The notes under the pieces were generated by a model that worked only from the letters and a program-made list of their open reading frames with translations, was not told the DNA's origin and ran no database searches. 9,195 bases of DNA from Verrucomicrobiota bacterium. GTDB lineage: Bacteria; Verrucomicrobiota; Verrucomicrobiia; Chthoniobacterales; UBA10450. Positions 1 to 6,382 of the stretch are shown here, piece after piece (position 1 is the stretch's first letter; every line of letters begins with the position of its first letter). The DNA is taken from contig QHNB01000078.1 in the NCBI GenBank assembly GCA_003217965.1, forward strand, positions 1 to 9,195, written 5' to 3'. Position numbers and translations under genes: made by a program.

Positions 1-147
1 TGTGACGAAGTCCATCCCGCCCGCGCGCAGCTGCTCATAGAGTGCAATTGGCTCGGTACAGCTGTCGGGGAAATCAAAGCGGCGGAAGAGCCACTCTTCC
101 GACCGAGCGCTGAACTTGGAGTGAATATGAAGATCGCACCGGCTCAT
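1..147 (-). CDS. PHP-domain protein, N-terminal fragment (possibly a PHP/glycosyltransferase fusion)
   Basis: This is a partial gene: 49 codons are visible from an ATG at 147 down to the window edge, and the frame stays open. The visible protein begins MSRCDLHIHSKFSARSEEW and goes on to a GGMDFVT segment. The HxH pair at residues 7 and 9 is the first metal-binding motif of PHP (polymerase and histidinol phosphatase) domains. The GMDFVT strand normally leads into the next metal-binding motif (TDHD), which would fall just outside the window. PHP domains bind two or three metals and hydrolyse phosphoesters. In some lineages a PHP domain starting this way is fused to a GT1/GT4-type glycosyltransferase, but the fusion cannot be seen here. 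Its ATG overlaps the TGA of the upstream deacetylase-like gene by four bases (ATGA), which indicates translational coupling and a shared role, probably in polysaccharide or cell-surface glycan metabolism. The PHP family call is firm; the substrate is unknown. Confidence 0.8.
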   Translation of the reverse strand, partial: MSRCDLHIHSKFSARSEEWLFRRFDFPDSCTEPIALYEQLRAGGMDFVT

Positions 148-956
148 GAGAGGTTTCGAGTGACTCGCTCTTTGCTAATCCAATCGCGGTAGGTCGTCGG
201 ATTACGGGTGCGGGAAAAGCGACGAGCGAACCGAATGATTTGCTTCCACACGCCACCGGATGCGATGTCGGACGGGTGGATGCTTAAACGGACCAGTTGC
301 CCAATAGCGACACGGCGCGCCAGCGCCGCGTTCCAACTCAGACTAACGGCACGCCGCCAAGCCGATCGTGTGCTGTAAACAAGCGCTCGGCTCGGCTCTC
401 GTTCGCCGGTGAGGAGATCGATCACGGTCGCGATTCGAGTTGTATATTGCATTTCGGCATCGCGTGCGGCCCGCTCGCCTTCCGCGCTGAGTAACCACGC
501 CGGGGCAACGAATCCGATTGCTGACAAACGTACTCCGCGAAATTCGTCGCGCGCCCGAGTAATTCGGGTGAAGGCCTCGTCATACTTCAGGTCAAAGAAT
601 TCGGCTTCGTTCTGAGTGTAAGCGCGAGTGAGAAACTTCTCGCGCATTCCCTCCGATTGCCGTCGGGGGCGCTCGTGGAAATACCCATGAATGACGATCT
701 CGTGTCCGTCGGCTTCGAGTTCCCGCAGCCAGGAAATGAAGGTCGCGTCATCGACCGATTTACCCCGATGATGGTAATCAGGCACGACCAACAAGGAGGT
801 GACGCGGACGCCGGCTTCTTTCAAATCGGTCAGAATTTTTTCTACGCTCGGACGGGTGATCGGGGCGACGTCGTGAACAGAAACAACAAGCGAGCCGACG
901 GGTGACTCCGCTGCAGCCAGCATCGGTAGAAAATCTGCGGCTACCCCATCGGTCAT
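144..956 (-). CDS. DUF2334 / polysaccharide-deacetylase-like protein
   Basis: The protein is about 270 aa and has the (beta/alpha)-barrel motifs of the NodB-like carbohydrate esterase superfamily in the DUF2334 variant. These are an early VSVHDVAP segment with the metal-binding Asp, GHEIVIHGYFH with two histidines in the H-x3-H arrangement, a FVAPAWLL strand, and a late LSIHP histidine. The family removes N-acetyl groups from glycans, or is predicted to, using a divalent metal. No signal peptide or membrane segment is evident, so a cytoplasmic location is likely. The frame stays open upstream to 1217, but that part lies antisense over tmk and has no family similarity, so I place the start at the ATG at 956. 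A second ATG at 923 (MLAAAESPVG, 259 aa) is nearly as good, and neither has a clear ribosome-binding site. The stop overlaps the start of the PHP gene, so the two are probably co-transcribed. The substrate is not determined. Confidence 0.83.
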   Translation of the reverse strand: MTDGVAADFLPMLAAAESPVGSLVVSVHDVAPITRPSVEKILTDLKEAGVRVTSLLVVPDYHHRGKSVDDATFISWLRELEADGHEIVIHGYFHERPRRQSEGMREKFLTRAYTQNEAEFFDLKYDEAFTRITRARDEFRGVRLSAIGFVAPAWLLSAEGERAARDAEMQYTTRIATVIDLLTGEREPSRALVYSTRSAWRRAVSLSWNAALARRVAIGQLVRLSIHPSDIASGGVWKQIIRFARRFSRTRNPTTYRDWISKERVTRNLS

Positions 957-1040
957 GAGCCAAATTTCTGCTTCGCGGGGCGCTCGAACAAGATGAAAAT
1001 GGCGCGTTCGACAACCCGATTTCTTTGCCGCAAGATCGTG
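957..1040. promoter_or_regulatory. divergent intergenic region between the DUF2334 gene and tmk
   Basis: These 84 bp separate two head-to-head genes and should hold the outward promoters for both the tmk-holB group and the DUF2334-PHP pair. I could not find a convincing -35/-10 pair in either direction, nor a clear Shine-Dalgarno sequence before either start. The call therefore rests on gene orientation alone. Confidence 0.3.
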
Positions 1041-1697
1041 ATGATGCCGTTTATTACGTTCGAAGGCTCGGAAGGCTGCGGAAAAACGACGCAAGTGAAT
1101 CGGCTCGCAATTCATTTGGAAAAGATCGGATTTGTCCCGGAAGTTTTTCGTGAGCCGGGCGGGACACCGATCGGCGAGGCCATCCGGCATTTGCTGCAAC
1201 ATGCCGATGAAAACCATGCGATGACGCCGGAAGCGGAGCTCCTGTTGTTCGAAGCAAGCCGCAGCCAGCTCGTCCAGGAAAAGATCCAGCCAGCGCTCAA
1301 GCGCGGTGATTGGGTCATTTGCGATCGCTTTTTCGACTCGACGAGTGTCTATCAGGGTGCAGCGCGCAAACTCGACCCGCGGCTAGTCGAGCGACTGAAC
1401 AGCTTTGTTGCCGGCAATTGTGTTCCTGATCTCACATTTCTCCTGGATGTTGATCGCGCGACAGCGCGATCACGCCTCAGCGCGAGAAAGATTCGGGACC
1501 GGATGGAGGAACAGCCAGAAGATTTTTATGAGCGAGTGCGGAATGCCTATCATGAATTGGCGCGACGCAATACCGAACGCGTAGTGTTGATCGACGGCTC
1601 ACGCCAGGTCGACGAAATCGCGACCGAGATATGGCGAATTGTGAGGCAACGGTTTGCCGTAGATTCCGAAATCCGAACTCCCCGTTCCACACGGTAA
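1041..1697 (+). CDS. tmk: thymidylate kinase (dTMP kinase)
   Basis: Tmk phosphorylates dTMP to dTDP with ATP, an essential cytoplasmic step of dTTP synthesis. The protein is 218 aa, normal for bacterial Tmk. It opens with FITFEGSEGCGKTT, carrying the P-loop at residues 9-16, followed by REPGGT at 37-42 (the dTMP-binding DR/RE-PGGT motif) and DRFFDSTSVYQG from 95 (the DRY/F motif). An arginine-rich LID stretch, RKIRDRMEEQPEDFYERVR, lies at about 149-167. The start is one of two adjacent ATGs (1041 or 1044). The frame stays open to an ATG at 993, but those extra 16 residues match no family extension. It is first in a plus-strand group, and its TAA directly abuts the ATG of holB. The tmk-holB order is a widespread bacterial arrangement and supports both calls. 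Confidence 0.96.
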   Translation: MMPFITFEGSEGCGKTTQVNRLAIHLEKIGFVPEVFREPGGTPIGEAIRHLLQHADENHAMTPEAELLLFEASRSQLVQEKIQPALKRGDWVICDRFFDSTSVYQGAARKLDPRLVERLNSFVAGNCVPDLTFLLDVDRATARSRLSARKIRDRMEEQPEDFYERVRNAYHELARRNTERVVLIDGSRQVDEIATEIWRIVRQRFAVDSEIRTPRSTR

Positions 1698-2666
1698 ATG
1701 GCGTTCTCTCCCGACAGTGCTCTGCAACACTTGCAGCGCGCGCACAAACAAAATCGCTTGGCGCATGCCTATTTGATCTCCGGGCCGGTGGGGAGTGGAA
1801 AATCAATGGTGGCGGCACGATTCGCGGCAGCATTAAACAAGACAACGCCCGAAGAAGTTCTCAGGGGACAAGCGTTAGATATTTTCATTACTGAGCCGAC
1901 GTCGCGCTCACGGCGTATCGTGGTGGAGCAAGTTCGCAATCTCGAGCACTCCTTACAACTGCGCACCTCTGATAATCGGATAAAGATTGGAATTGTTCGG
2001 GATGCCGACCGGATGCAATCGCAAGCGGCGAATGCATTTCTGAAAACGCTAGAGGAACCGCCTCAGAATTCACTCTTACTCTTGTTGACGACGCTGCCGG
2101 AGGCGCTTCCGGAAACGATTGTGTCGCGATGCTTGACGATGACACTTGAGATTCCATCCGAGGTTGAGCGCGCGGTCGAAGAAAAGGAGCTGTTGCGATT
2201 TCTGTGCGCGGGCACAGACGAAAAACGGAGTGGAATCGAAACGGCCTATTTCGTGTCCCAAGCGATTCAGCGCTTGCTGGATTCGATTCGGGAAAGGATC
2301 AAGGCCGAACATGCCGAGGCATTGAGAGGTGAGGAGGTGCGTTATCGCAATACCACCGACGGAGCGTGGCTAGCCGAACGCGAGGATTACTACAAAGCGC
2401 TATCGGAAAGTGTGTATCGCGAACGACGAAGCCGATTGATCGAGATGCTATTCCTTTGGTGGGCCGATGTTTTGCGAGCGAAGGTGGGCACGGACGATCG
2501 CCATTTGATCGAATGTGAGAAGGCCACGACGAAAATCGCGCAGGGAATGACCACGGCTGAGGTGTTAAAACGGATTCGGCGACTCGAAGAATTGCGCGAT
2601 CACTTGAATACGACGGCGCAGGAAACGCTCGTCCTCGAAGTCGCCTGTCTGAGTGTGTTCAGATAG
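1698..2666 (+). CDS. holB: DNA polymerase III subunit delta-prime (clamp-loader AAA+ protein)
   Basis: Delta-prime is the stator of the clamp-loader complex that places the beta sliding clamp on DNA. The protein is 322 aa, close to the family length. The AAA+ core shows Walker A GPVGSGKS at residues 29-36, then the strand-and-helix block KIGIVRDADRMQSQAANAF (about 96-114), which leads into KTLEEPP. Sensor-1-like LLLTT is at about 128-132, and the SRC motif carrying the arginine finger is at 143-145. Between Walker A and the next strand there is no cysteine at all, so the four-cysteine zinc module common in delta-prime and DnaX is missing and that segment is shortened. The Walker A sequence looks intact, unlike the altered one in E. 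coli HolB. The C-terminal half is helical, consistent with the oligomerisation collar. The ATG directly follows the tmk stop, and the next gene starts 7 bp after this stop. Confidence 0.92.
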   Translation: MAFSPDSALQHLQRAHKQNRLAHAYLISGPVGSGKSMVAARFAAALNKTTPEEVLRGQALDIFITEPTSRSRRIVVEQVRNLEHSLQLRTSDNRIKIGIVRDADRMQSQAANAFLKTLEEPPQNSLLLLLTTLPEALPETIVSRCLTMTLEIPSEVERAVEEKELLRFLCAGTDEKRSGIETAYFVSQAIQRLLDSIRERIKAEHAEALRGEEVRYRNTTDGAWLAEREDYYKALSESVYRERRSRLIEMLFLWWADVLRAKVGTDDRHLIECEKATTKIAQGMTTAEVLKRIRRLEELRDHLNTTAQETLVLEVACLSVFR

Positions 2667-2673
2667 CATCGCA

Positions 2674-3807
2674 ATGCCGGCGCGCCCCACATTTTCCGTT
2701 GGGTTGATTGGAACGGGATTCATGGGAAAGGCGCATTCTAATGCCTGGCGGCAAGCACCCCGTTTCTTCGATTTGGCGGCCGAGATTCGCATGACAGCGA
2801 TTTGCGGCCGAGATCGCGCTGTCACCAGCCGTGCTGCTAAGAAGCTCGGATGGGAAAGCTCGACCAGTGACTGGCGCGCGGTCGTAGCCGACCCGGGGAT
2901 CGATATCGTCGATATTTGCACACCGAACAATCTGCACGCTGAAATCGCGATTGCTGCCGCTCGCGCCGGCAAGGCGGTCCTTTGCGAAAAGCCACTAGCG
3001 CGTGATGCGCGTGAAGCAGAGCGAATGGTCGAAGCTGTAAGACGCGCTCGTGTGGTCAATATGGTTTGCCACAATTACCGGCGCGTTCCGGCTATAGCAC
3101 TCGCCAAACAAATGATCCAAGCCGGCGAGGTCGGCGACCAGATTTATCATTTCCACGCTCGTTATGCGCAGGACTGGATTGGCAACGAAAAATTTCCGCT
3201 GGTCTGGCGATTACAATCTCGTTTCGCCGGTTCCGGCGCGCTCGGCGACATTGGTGCGCACGTTATTGATCTGGCCCGATATCTGGTTGGTGAAATCGAT
3301 GAGGTCTCCGCTACGAGCGAGACCTTTGTTAAGTCACGCCCGCTCGAAGCAAAGAAAAGCGTCCGGGGGAGAGTCGATGTTGACGACGCGACGGCGGTAA
3401 TTGGGAAATTTCGGAACGGCGCGCTCCTAAATTTCGAGGTAACGCGCTTCGCACATGGACGTAAGAATCAGCTGGTTTTCGAGATCAACGGTAGCAGTGG
3501 TTCCGTCGCGTTTGATTTGGAGGAGATGAACTACTTGCGATTCTTTCGCACCGCAGATGCGATCGGCCGCGGTGGGTTTCGGGACATTCTTGTCACCGAA
3601 CCGTCTCATCCGTATGTCGCCCGTTGGTGGCCGCCTGGGCATCTTATCGGCTACGAACACACATTTGTGCACACGATCGCCGATTTTGTGAACGCGGTTG
3701 CCGCGGAAAGAACGGTAAGACCAAATTTTGCTGACGGTCTGCGGAATCAGCGGGTAATGGACGCTGTCATGCGCAGCACGCGCCGCCGCTCTTGCATCAA
3801 ATTCTGA
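2674..3807 (+). CDS. Gfo/Idh/MocA family NAD(P)-dependent oxidoreductase
   Basis: This is a 377-aa cytoplasmic sugar or cyclitol dehydrogenase of the glucose-fructose oxidoreductase/inositol dehydrogenase superfamily. The N-terminal Rossmann fold has VGLIGTGFMGKAH (residues 9-21), then DIVDICTPNNLHAE near 77-90 and the family signature CEKPLARD (104-111), whose Lys-Pro lies at the active site. The C-terminal domain carries GALGDIGAHVIDLARYLVG (188-206), with the Asp and His expected for catalysis. Near the C-terminus a WWPPGH segment precedes an EHTF segment, which places it in a subgroup of proteins acting on sugars or inositol-type polyols. The exact substrate cannot be read from the sequence. 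The ATG at 2674 gives the normal N-terminus; a GTG at 2653 lies inside holB and would add seven unlikely residues. It is probably co-transcribed with tmk and holB although its function is unrelated to theirs. Confidence 0.9.
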   Translation: MPARPTFSVGLIGTGFMGKAHSNAWRQAPRFFDLAAEIRMTAICGRDRAVTSRAAKKLGWESSTSDWRAVVADPGIDIVDICTPNNLHAEIAIAAARAGKAVLCEKPLARDAREAERMVEAVRRARVVNMVCHNYRRVPAIALAKQMIQAGEVGDQIYHFHARYAQDWIGNEKFPLVWRLQSRFAGSGALGDIGAHVIDLARYLVGEIDEVSATSETFVKSRPLEAKKSVRGRVDVDDATAVIGKFRNGALLNFEVTRFAHGRKNQLVFEINGSSGSVAFDLEEMNYLRFFRTADAIGRGGFRDILVTEPSHPYVARWWPPGHLIGYEHTFVHTIADFVNAVAAERTVRPNFADGLRNQRVMDAVMRSTRRRSCIKF

Positions 3808-4177
3808 AACGAAATTCAGGCTGCCAACCCATGCCTTGCACCCTGCAAGCCTCTTTTCGAGGAAAGATCGTTCGGCACTGGAACCGGTTAATTCGCGGGC
3901 GCGCTGAAATTCGAGGGTAGCAAACTCGAGATCGTTCAGCTCGAGATGAATTTGCGCCTCCGCGGAAAATATAGAGGAACTCGTTTGATTGTTCTTTCAT
4001 GTTAGTCTCTCGAGTTAATGATTGTCTTCATACGATTAGAACGAACGAACAGTCGAGTTCAGGGCAAGAAAGCGACTGGCCGGAGATTTGACCATTTTGG
4101 CGGTGGCGCGGATGTAGTCTGCGCTTGACGGAACTAACTGCTGAGAGGCCGGACAATGCAACACCCTTAACCCCACA
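3808..4177. other. 370-bp intergenic region without an intact gene
   Basis: The left part overlaps a decayed sigma-factor-like frame on the minus strand, listed separately. The right part (about 4001-4177) has only short frames in all directions and nothing recognisable; it presumably contains the promoter and leader of the fabG-like gene. A TTGACG hexamer at 4125-4130 resembles a -35 box. However, the nearest -10-like hexamer, GACAAT at 4152-4157, sits 21 bp away, too far for a standard promoter. CTCGAG occurs three times (3925, 3940, 4009). A perfect 6-bp inverted repeat with a 3-base loop lies at 3835-3849, followed by a pyrimidine-rich stretch, and could act as a weak terminator for the upstream group. 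Confidence 0.6.
3838..3996 (-). pseudogene. probable remnant of an ECF sigma factor C-terminal domain
   Basis: Reading the minus strand down from an in-frame TGA at 3999-3997, the frame is open and contains the stretch AEAQIHLELNDLEF, shortly followed by ELTGSSAERSFLEKRLAG and ending with a Cys at 3838. This resembles the TPR-like C-terminal end of long ECF sigma factors (the SigJ/DUF6596 type), where a pattern such as A-L-E-L-T-x-N-x-A-E-R-x-F-L-E-R-R-L closes the protein. Nothing resembling sigma regions 2 or 4 lies upstream on that strand, and no start codon with a ribosome site is in this frame. The ATG at 4000 is in a different frame and reads into an unrelated 67-residue sequence. I infer the tail end of a gene that lost its body by deletion, with a frameshift. 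The resemblance is from memory of the family pattern and is not firm. The downstream limit is arbitrary because the same frame continues antisense into the oxidoreductase gene. Confidence 0.4.
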
Positions 4178-4921
4178 GTGAGATTTGAAAATCAAGTAGC
4201 GATCGTCACAGGAGCCGGGCGGGGGATTGGGCAAGCGATTGCGTTGCGACTGGCGAGGGAGGGTGCACGCGTGGCCTCGGTCAGCCGGACGGAAGCGAAT
4301 GCCCGAAAAACTGCGGATGAAATCAATCGTTTACGGGCTGATTACGCAAAGTCGTATAGCGTTGACATCGCCGATCATGCCGCGGTGAAAAAGGTTGGCG
4401 AGCAAATTTTGCATGAGTTCGGGCGCGTCGATATTCTCGTGAACAACGCGGGTGTCAGGCGCGACACATTGAGCATGCGAATGTCGCCGGAAGATTGGGA
4501 CATCGTGCTGAATACGAACTTGAAGGGTGCGTTCAATTTCGCCCAGGCCATACAGCGGGCGATGGTGAAACAGCGCAGCGGACGCATCATTAACATCAGT
4601 TCCGTCATTGGCCTGATCGGCAATGCGGGGCAAACCAACTATGCCGCGAGTAAAGCCGGACTGATTGGTTTTACCAAGTCGCTGGCACGCGAGCTTGCGG
4701 CCCGCAACATTACGGTCAATGCAATTGCTCCGGGCTACGTCGCGACCGACATGACCAATTCTTTGCCGGAGGAAATTCAAAAATCGCTTCAAGAACGCAT
4801 TCCGTTGAAACGTGTCGCAACCGGCGAAGATATTGCCGGCGCCGTGGCGTTTTTGGCGTCGGCTGATGCCAGCTATATCACAGGACAGGTTCTATGCGTT
4901 GATGGTGGCATTGTGATGTGA
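4178..4921 (+). CDS. fabG: 3-oxoacyl-ACP reductase, FabG-type short-chain dehydrogenase
   Basis: This enzyme reduces a 3-ketoacyl-ACP to the 3-hydroxyacyl form with NADPH. The 247-aa protein is a full-length classical SDR. It has the cofactor loop TGAGRGIG (residues 11-18), NNAG at 89-92, and the catalytic tetrad N114, S142, Y155 and K159 in an NYAASK motif. The IAPGYVATDMT segment (183-193) and the closing VDGG are typical of FabG. The start is a GTG: the in-frame TGA at 4142-4144 blocks any longer version, no ATG is available near the N-terminus, and no good ribosome site is seen. It lies tail-to-tail with the ApeP-like dehydratase, 46 bp apart. Sequence character is close to housekeeping FabG, so it may serve fatty-acid synthesis, the neighbouring polyene-type pathway (as ApeQ does), or both. 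No fabD, acpP or fabF is next to it. Confidence 0.9.
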   Translation: MRFENQVAIVTGAGRGIGQAIALRLAREGARVASVSRTEANARKTADEINRLRADYAKSYSVDIADHAAVKKVGEQILHEFGRVDILVNNAGVRRDTLSMRMSPEDWDIVLNTNLKGAFNFAQAIQRAMVKQRSGRIINISSVIGLIGNAGQTNYAASKAGLIGFTKSLARELAARNITVNAIAPGYVATDMTNSLPEEIQKSLQERIPLKRVATGEDIAGAVAFLASADASYITGQVLCVDGGIVM

Positions 4922-4967
4922 GGCAATCGCAGATTGTCGCCCGTTAAACGCTGCCATTATCGCTGTG
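4922..4967. terminator. convergent intergenic gap with a weak stem-loop
   Basis: The 46 bp between the two facing stop codons contain a perfect 5-bp inverted repeat, CAATC-GCA-GATTG, at about 4924-4936. There is no U-run after it on either strand. A shared bidirectional terminator would be expected here from the gene layout, but this hairpin is small and the evidence is thin. Confidence 0.2.
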
Positions 4968-5414
4968 TTAAAACGGTTGGGCGCGCAACATGATGGTAAT
5001 GCGGCCCTCGACCAAAGGAATATTGCCGGCGGATATGTCACATTGGTAAATCGTATTGCCGGCGTCGCCAAACAAACGTCGCGCACGAATCTGAAGCGGC
5101 GAAGTGACATCGTCCAGATGTCTGGCATACAAATGGACGTCACGTAACGCGACCAGATAACTCGGCGGGGCGCTTGCGCCGGCCGACCGCGCGCGCAATC
5201 CACCATGCACCGCGGCCGCCTGCGCCCCGTATTCGACGCCATGAATGGCGGATAATCGCCCGTCGCGCCGCAGCGGATTGGCCGGATCGCGATGGGTTTC
5301 ACTAACACACACGATAGATTCGTCGTCCCAGCCAAGCACGCTATCCAAGAGACACATTGATCCAGCATGCGGAATGAGCGTTCGGATCTCTGCTTTCGCG
5401 ATGGAAATGTTCAC
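4968..5414 (-). CDS. ApeP-like 3-hydroxyacyl-ACP dehydratase (hotdog fold)
   Basis: The protein is 148 aa and matches the ApeP group of beta-hydroxyacyl-ACP dehydratases from aryl-polyene pigment clusters. The N-terminal IPHAGSMCLLDSV carries the catalytic-type His16, and AIHGVEYGAQAAAVHGGL (57-73) forms the central hotdog helix with the acidic partner Glu61. These enzymes remove water from 3-hydroxyacyl-ACP to give the trans-2-enoyl product, so each elongation cycle leaves a conjugated double bond. In characterised aryl-polyene systems ApeP works with a second dehydratase, ApeI, and an ApeI-like gene lies in this same operon. The start is a GTG at 5414: an in-frame TAA lies three codons upstream, and the next Met (residue 20) would cut off the active site. 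It is 23 bp downstream of the acyltransferase and is the last gene of the minus-strand group. Confidence 0.82.
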   Translation of the reverse strand: MNISIAKAEIRTLIPHAGSMCLLDSVLGWDDESIVCVSETHRDPANPLRRDGRLSAIHGVEYGAQAAAVHGGLRARSAGASAPPSYLVALRDVHLYARHLDDVTSPLQIRARRLFGDAGNTIYQCDISAGNIPLVEGRITIMLRAQPF

Positions 5415-5437
5415 GTTTTGTTAACGCTTCCGAGTGT

Positions 5438-6379
5438 TCACTTATCCCAAAACGGATAGAAATTGAACCAATTGTAAGGGGCAAGACGAGTGTAACACTC
5501 CAGCCGGTCGACGTAGCGTTGAGTCCACTCCTGAATCTCCTCCGGGCGTCGGTCGCGATTTAAGGTCACTTCCTCGAGCAGTTCTTCGAAATGAATTTCG
5601 TAGCGATTCCCGCCGCGGTAGAGCCCGAAAAAGAGAATAATTGGGCAACGCATAACCGCCGCAAGAAGGATCGGTCCGGCCGGGAATGTAGCCGGCGCGC
5701 CTAGGAATTGGCACTGTGTGGTTTTGCCGTCGCTTGTAATGCGGTCGCCCAACATGCCGATCAGAAAACCCGCGTCTAAACTCTCTTTCACTCGAAGCAG
5801 GGTGTCAGGTCGATCGGGGGCGATTACGGTACGGGCAATTTCCGGATTAAGCGCATCAAGGAAACGCGTGATGTTCTCGTTGTGCACCGTGTCCATTAGG
5901 ACTTTGAGCGAAAAATCCTGTTGAGTTACTCCAAGCGTGCGCAGCACCTCGAAACTGCCCAAGTGAGAACCCAACAAAATGCAACCTTTACGGCTTTCGA
6001 CCTGTCGGTGCAGGATTTCCTTTCGGTGAAGCGTTACGTCGAAGTAGTGAAACTCGCCTCTCAGCAGATAGACCCGATCCAATATTGTGGCGGCGAAACA
6101 ATAAAAATGTCGAAAGACATCCCACCAATGCACGCGGCGACCGCGCACCCGCTTGAGATAGTGATAGGACACTCGCCGGGCCGCATCTGCGCTGAGCAGG
6201 AAATAAAACGCGATCGGATAGAGCAGCAGTCTCGCCGCCGAACGCCCGATACGAACCGCGATCCAATGGATCAGGGGAAACATGGCGGGCGTGCCGCGCT
6301 CGGGCAAATCCATCCAGCGGGGCGCGGGTGAGGATTTGCTTAACGTCATCGTGGCGCCTTTCTCTTCGAGACCATTCAT
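5438..6379 (-). CDS. LpxL/HtrB-like lysophospholipid acyltransferase family protein
   Basis: The protein is 313 aa and belongs to the lipid A biosynthesis acyltransferase family, which moves an acyl chain from a carrier to a lipid-linked hydroxyl or amine at the inner membrane. The HX4E active-site motif is HLGSFE at residues 139-144. Upstream is a WMDLPERGT segment (22-30) and a hydrophobic stretch at about 48-62 that should anchor it in the membrane. The block GDRITSDGKTTQCQFLGAPATFPAGP matches the conserved second half of the family. The WxxLPERG opening is typical of the acyltransferases found in aryl-polyene and related polyketide clusters rather than of housekeeping LpxL, so I infer that it attaches the polyene to a lipid or sugar anchor. 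The ATG at 6379 lies 3 bp after the methyltransferase stop and has GAGG seven bases upstream. An ATG at 6349 preceded by AAAGG is an alternative start (303 aa). Confidence 0.83.
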   Translation of the reverse strand: MNGLEEKGATMTLSKSSPAPRWMDLPERGTPAMFPLIHWIAVRIGRSAARLLLYPIAFYFLLSADAARRVSYHYLKRVRGRRVHWWDVFRHFYCFAATILDRVYLLRGEFHYFDVTLHRKEILHRQVESRKGCILLGSHLGSFEVLRTLGVTQQDFSLKVLMDTVHNENITRFLDALNPEIARTVIAPDRPDTLLRVKESLDAGFLIGMLGDRITSDGKTTQCQFLGAPATFPAGPILLAAVMRCPIILFFGLYRGGNRYEIHFEELLEEVTLNRDRRPEEIQEWTQRYVDRLECYTRLAPYNWFNFYPFWDK

Positions 6380-6382
6380 TAG

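Noticed and set aside
993..1040. Longer tmk start at the ATG at 993
   Set aside because: Tmk proteins normally start just before the FITFEG strand; the extra 16 residues match no family feature and there is no ribosome site.
957..1217. N-terminal extension of the DUF2334 reading frame, antisense over the start of tmk
   Set aside because: It covers the highly conserved P-loop region of tmk on the other strand and reads as low-similarity sequence; the family's conserved part starts well after the ATGs at 956 and 923.
3835..3849. Perfect 6-bp stem with 3-base loop, considered as a rho-independent terminator
   Set aside because: The stem is short, the T-run is interrupted, and the sequence lies within the sigma-like relic, so it could be chance; kept only as a remark in the intergenic entry.
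3797..4000. 67-residue minus-strand frame from an ATG at 4000
   Set aside because: The protein is unrecognisable and arginine/serine-rich, overlaps the end of the oxidoreductase gene, and the neighbouring frame looks more protein-like as a sigma-factor relic.
3925..4014. Three CTCGAG palindromes, considered as operator sites
   Set aside because: Spacing is irregular, and two of them encode Leu-Glu pairs in the relic frame, so coding origin explains them.
4125..4157. Possible sigma-70 promoter (TTGACG ... GACAAT) for fabG
   Set aside because: The 21-bp spacer is too long and the -10 match is poor.
4331..4792. 153-residue antisense frame within fabG
   Set aside because: It is a shadow of a gene with an intact catalytic tetrad and shows no recognisable domain.
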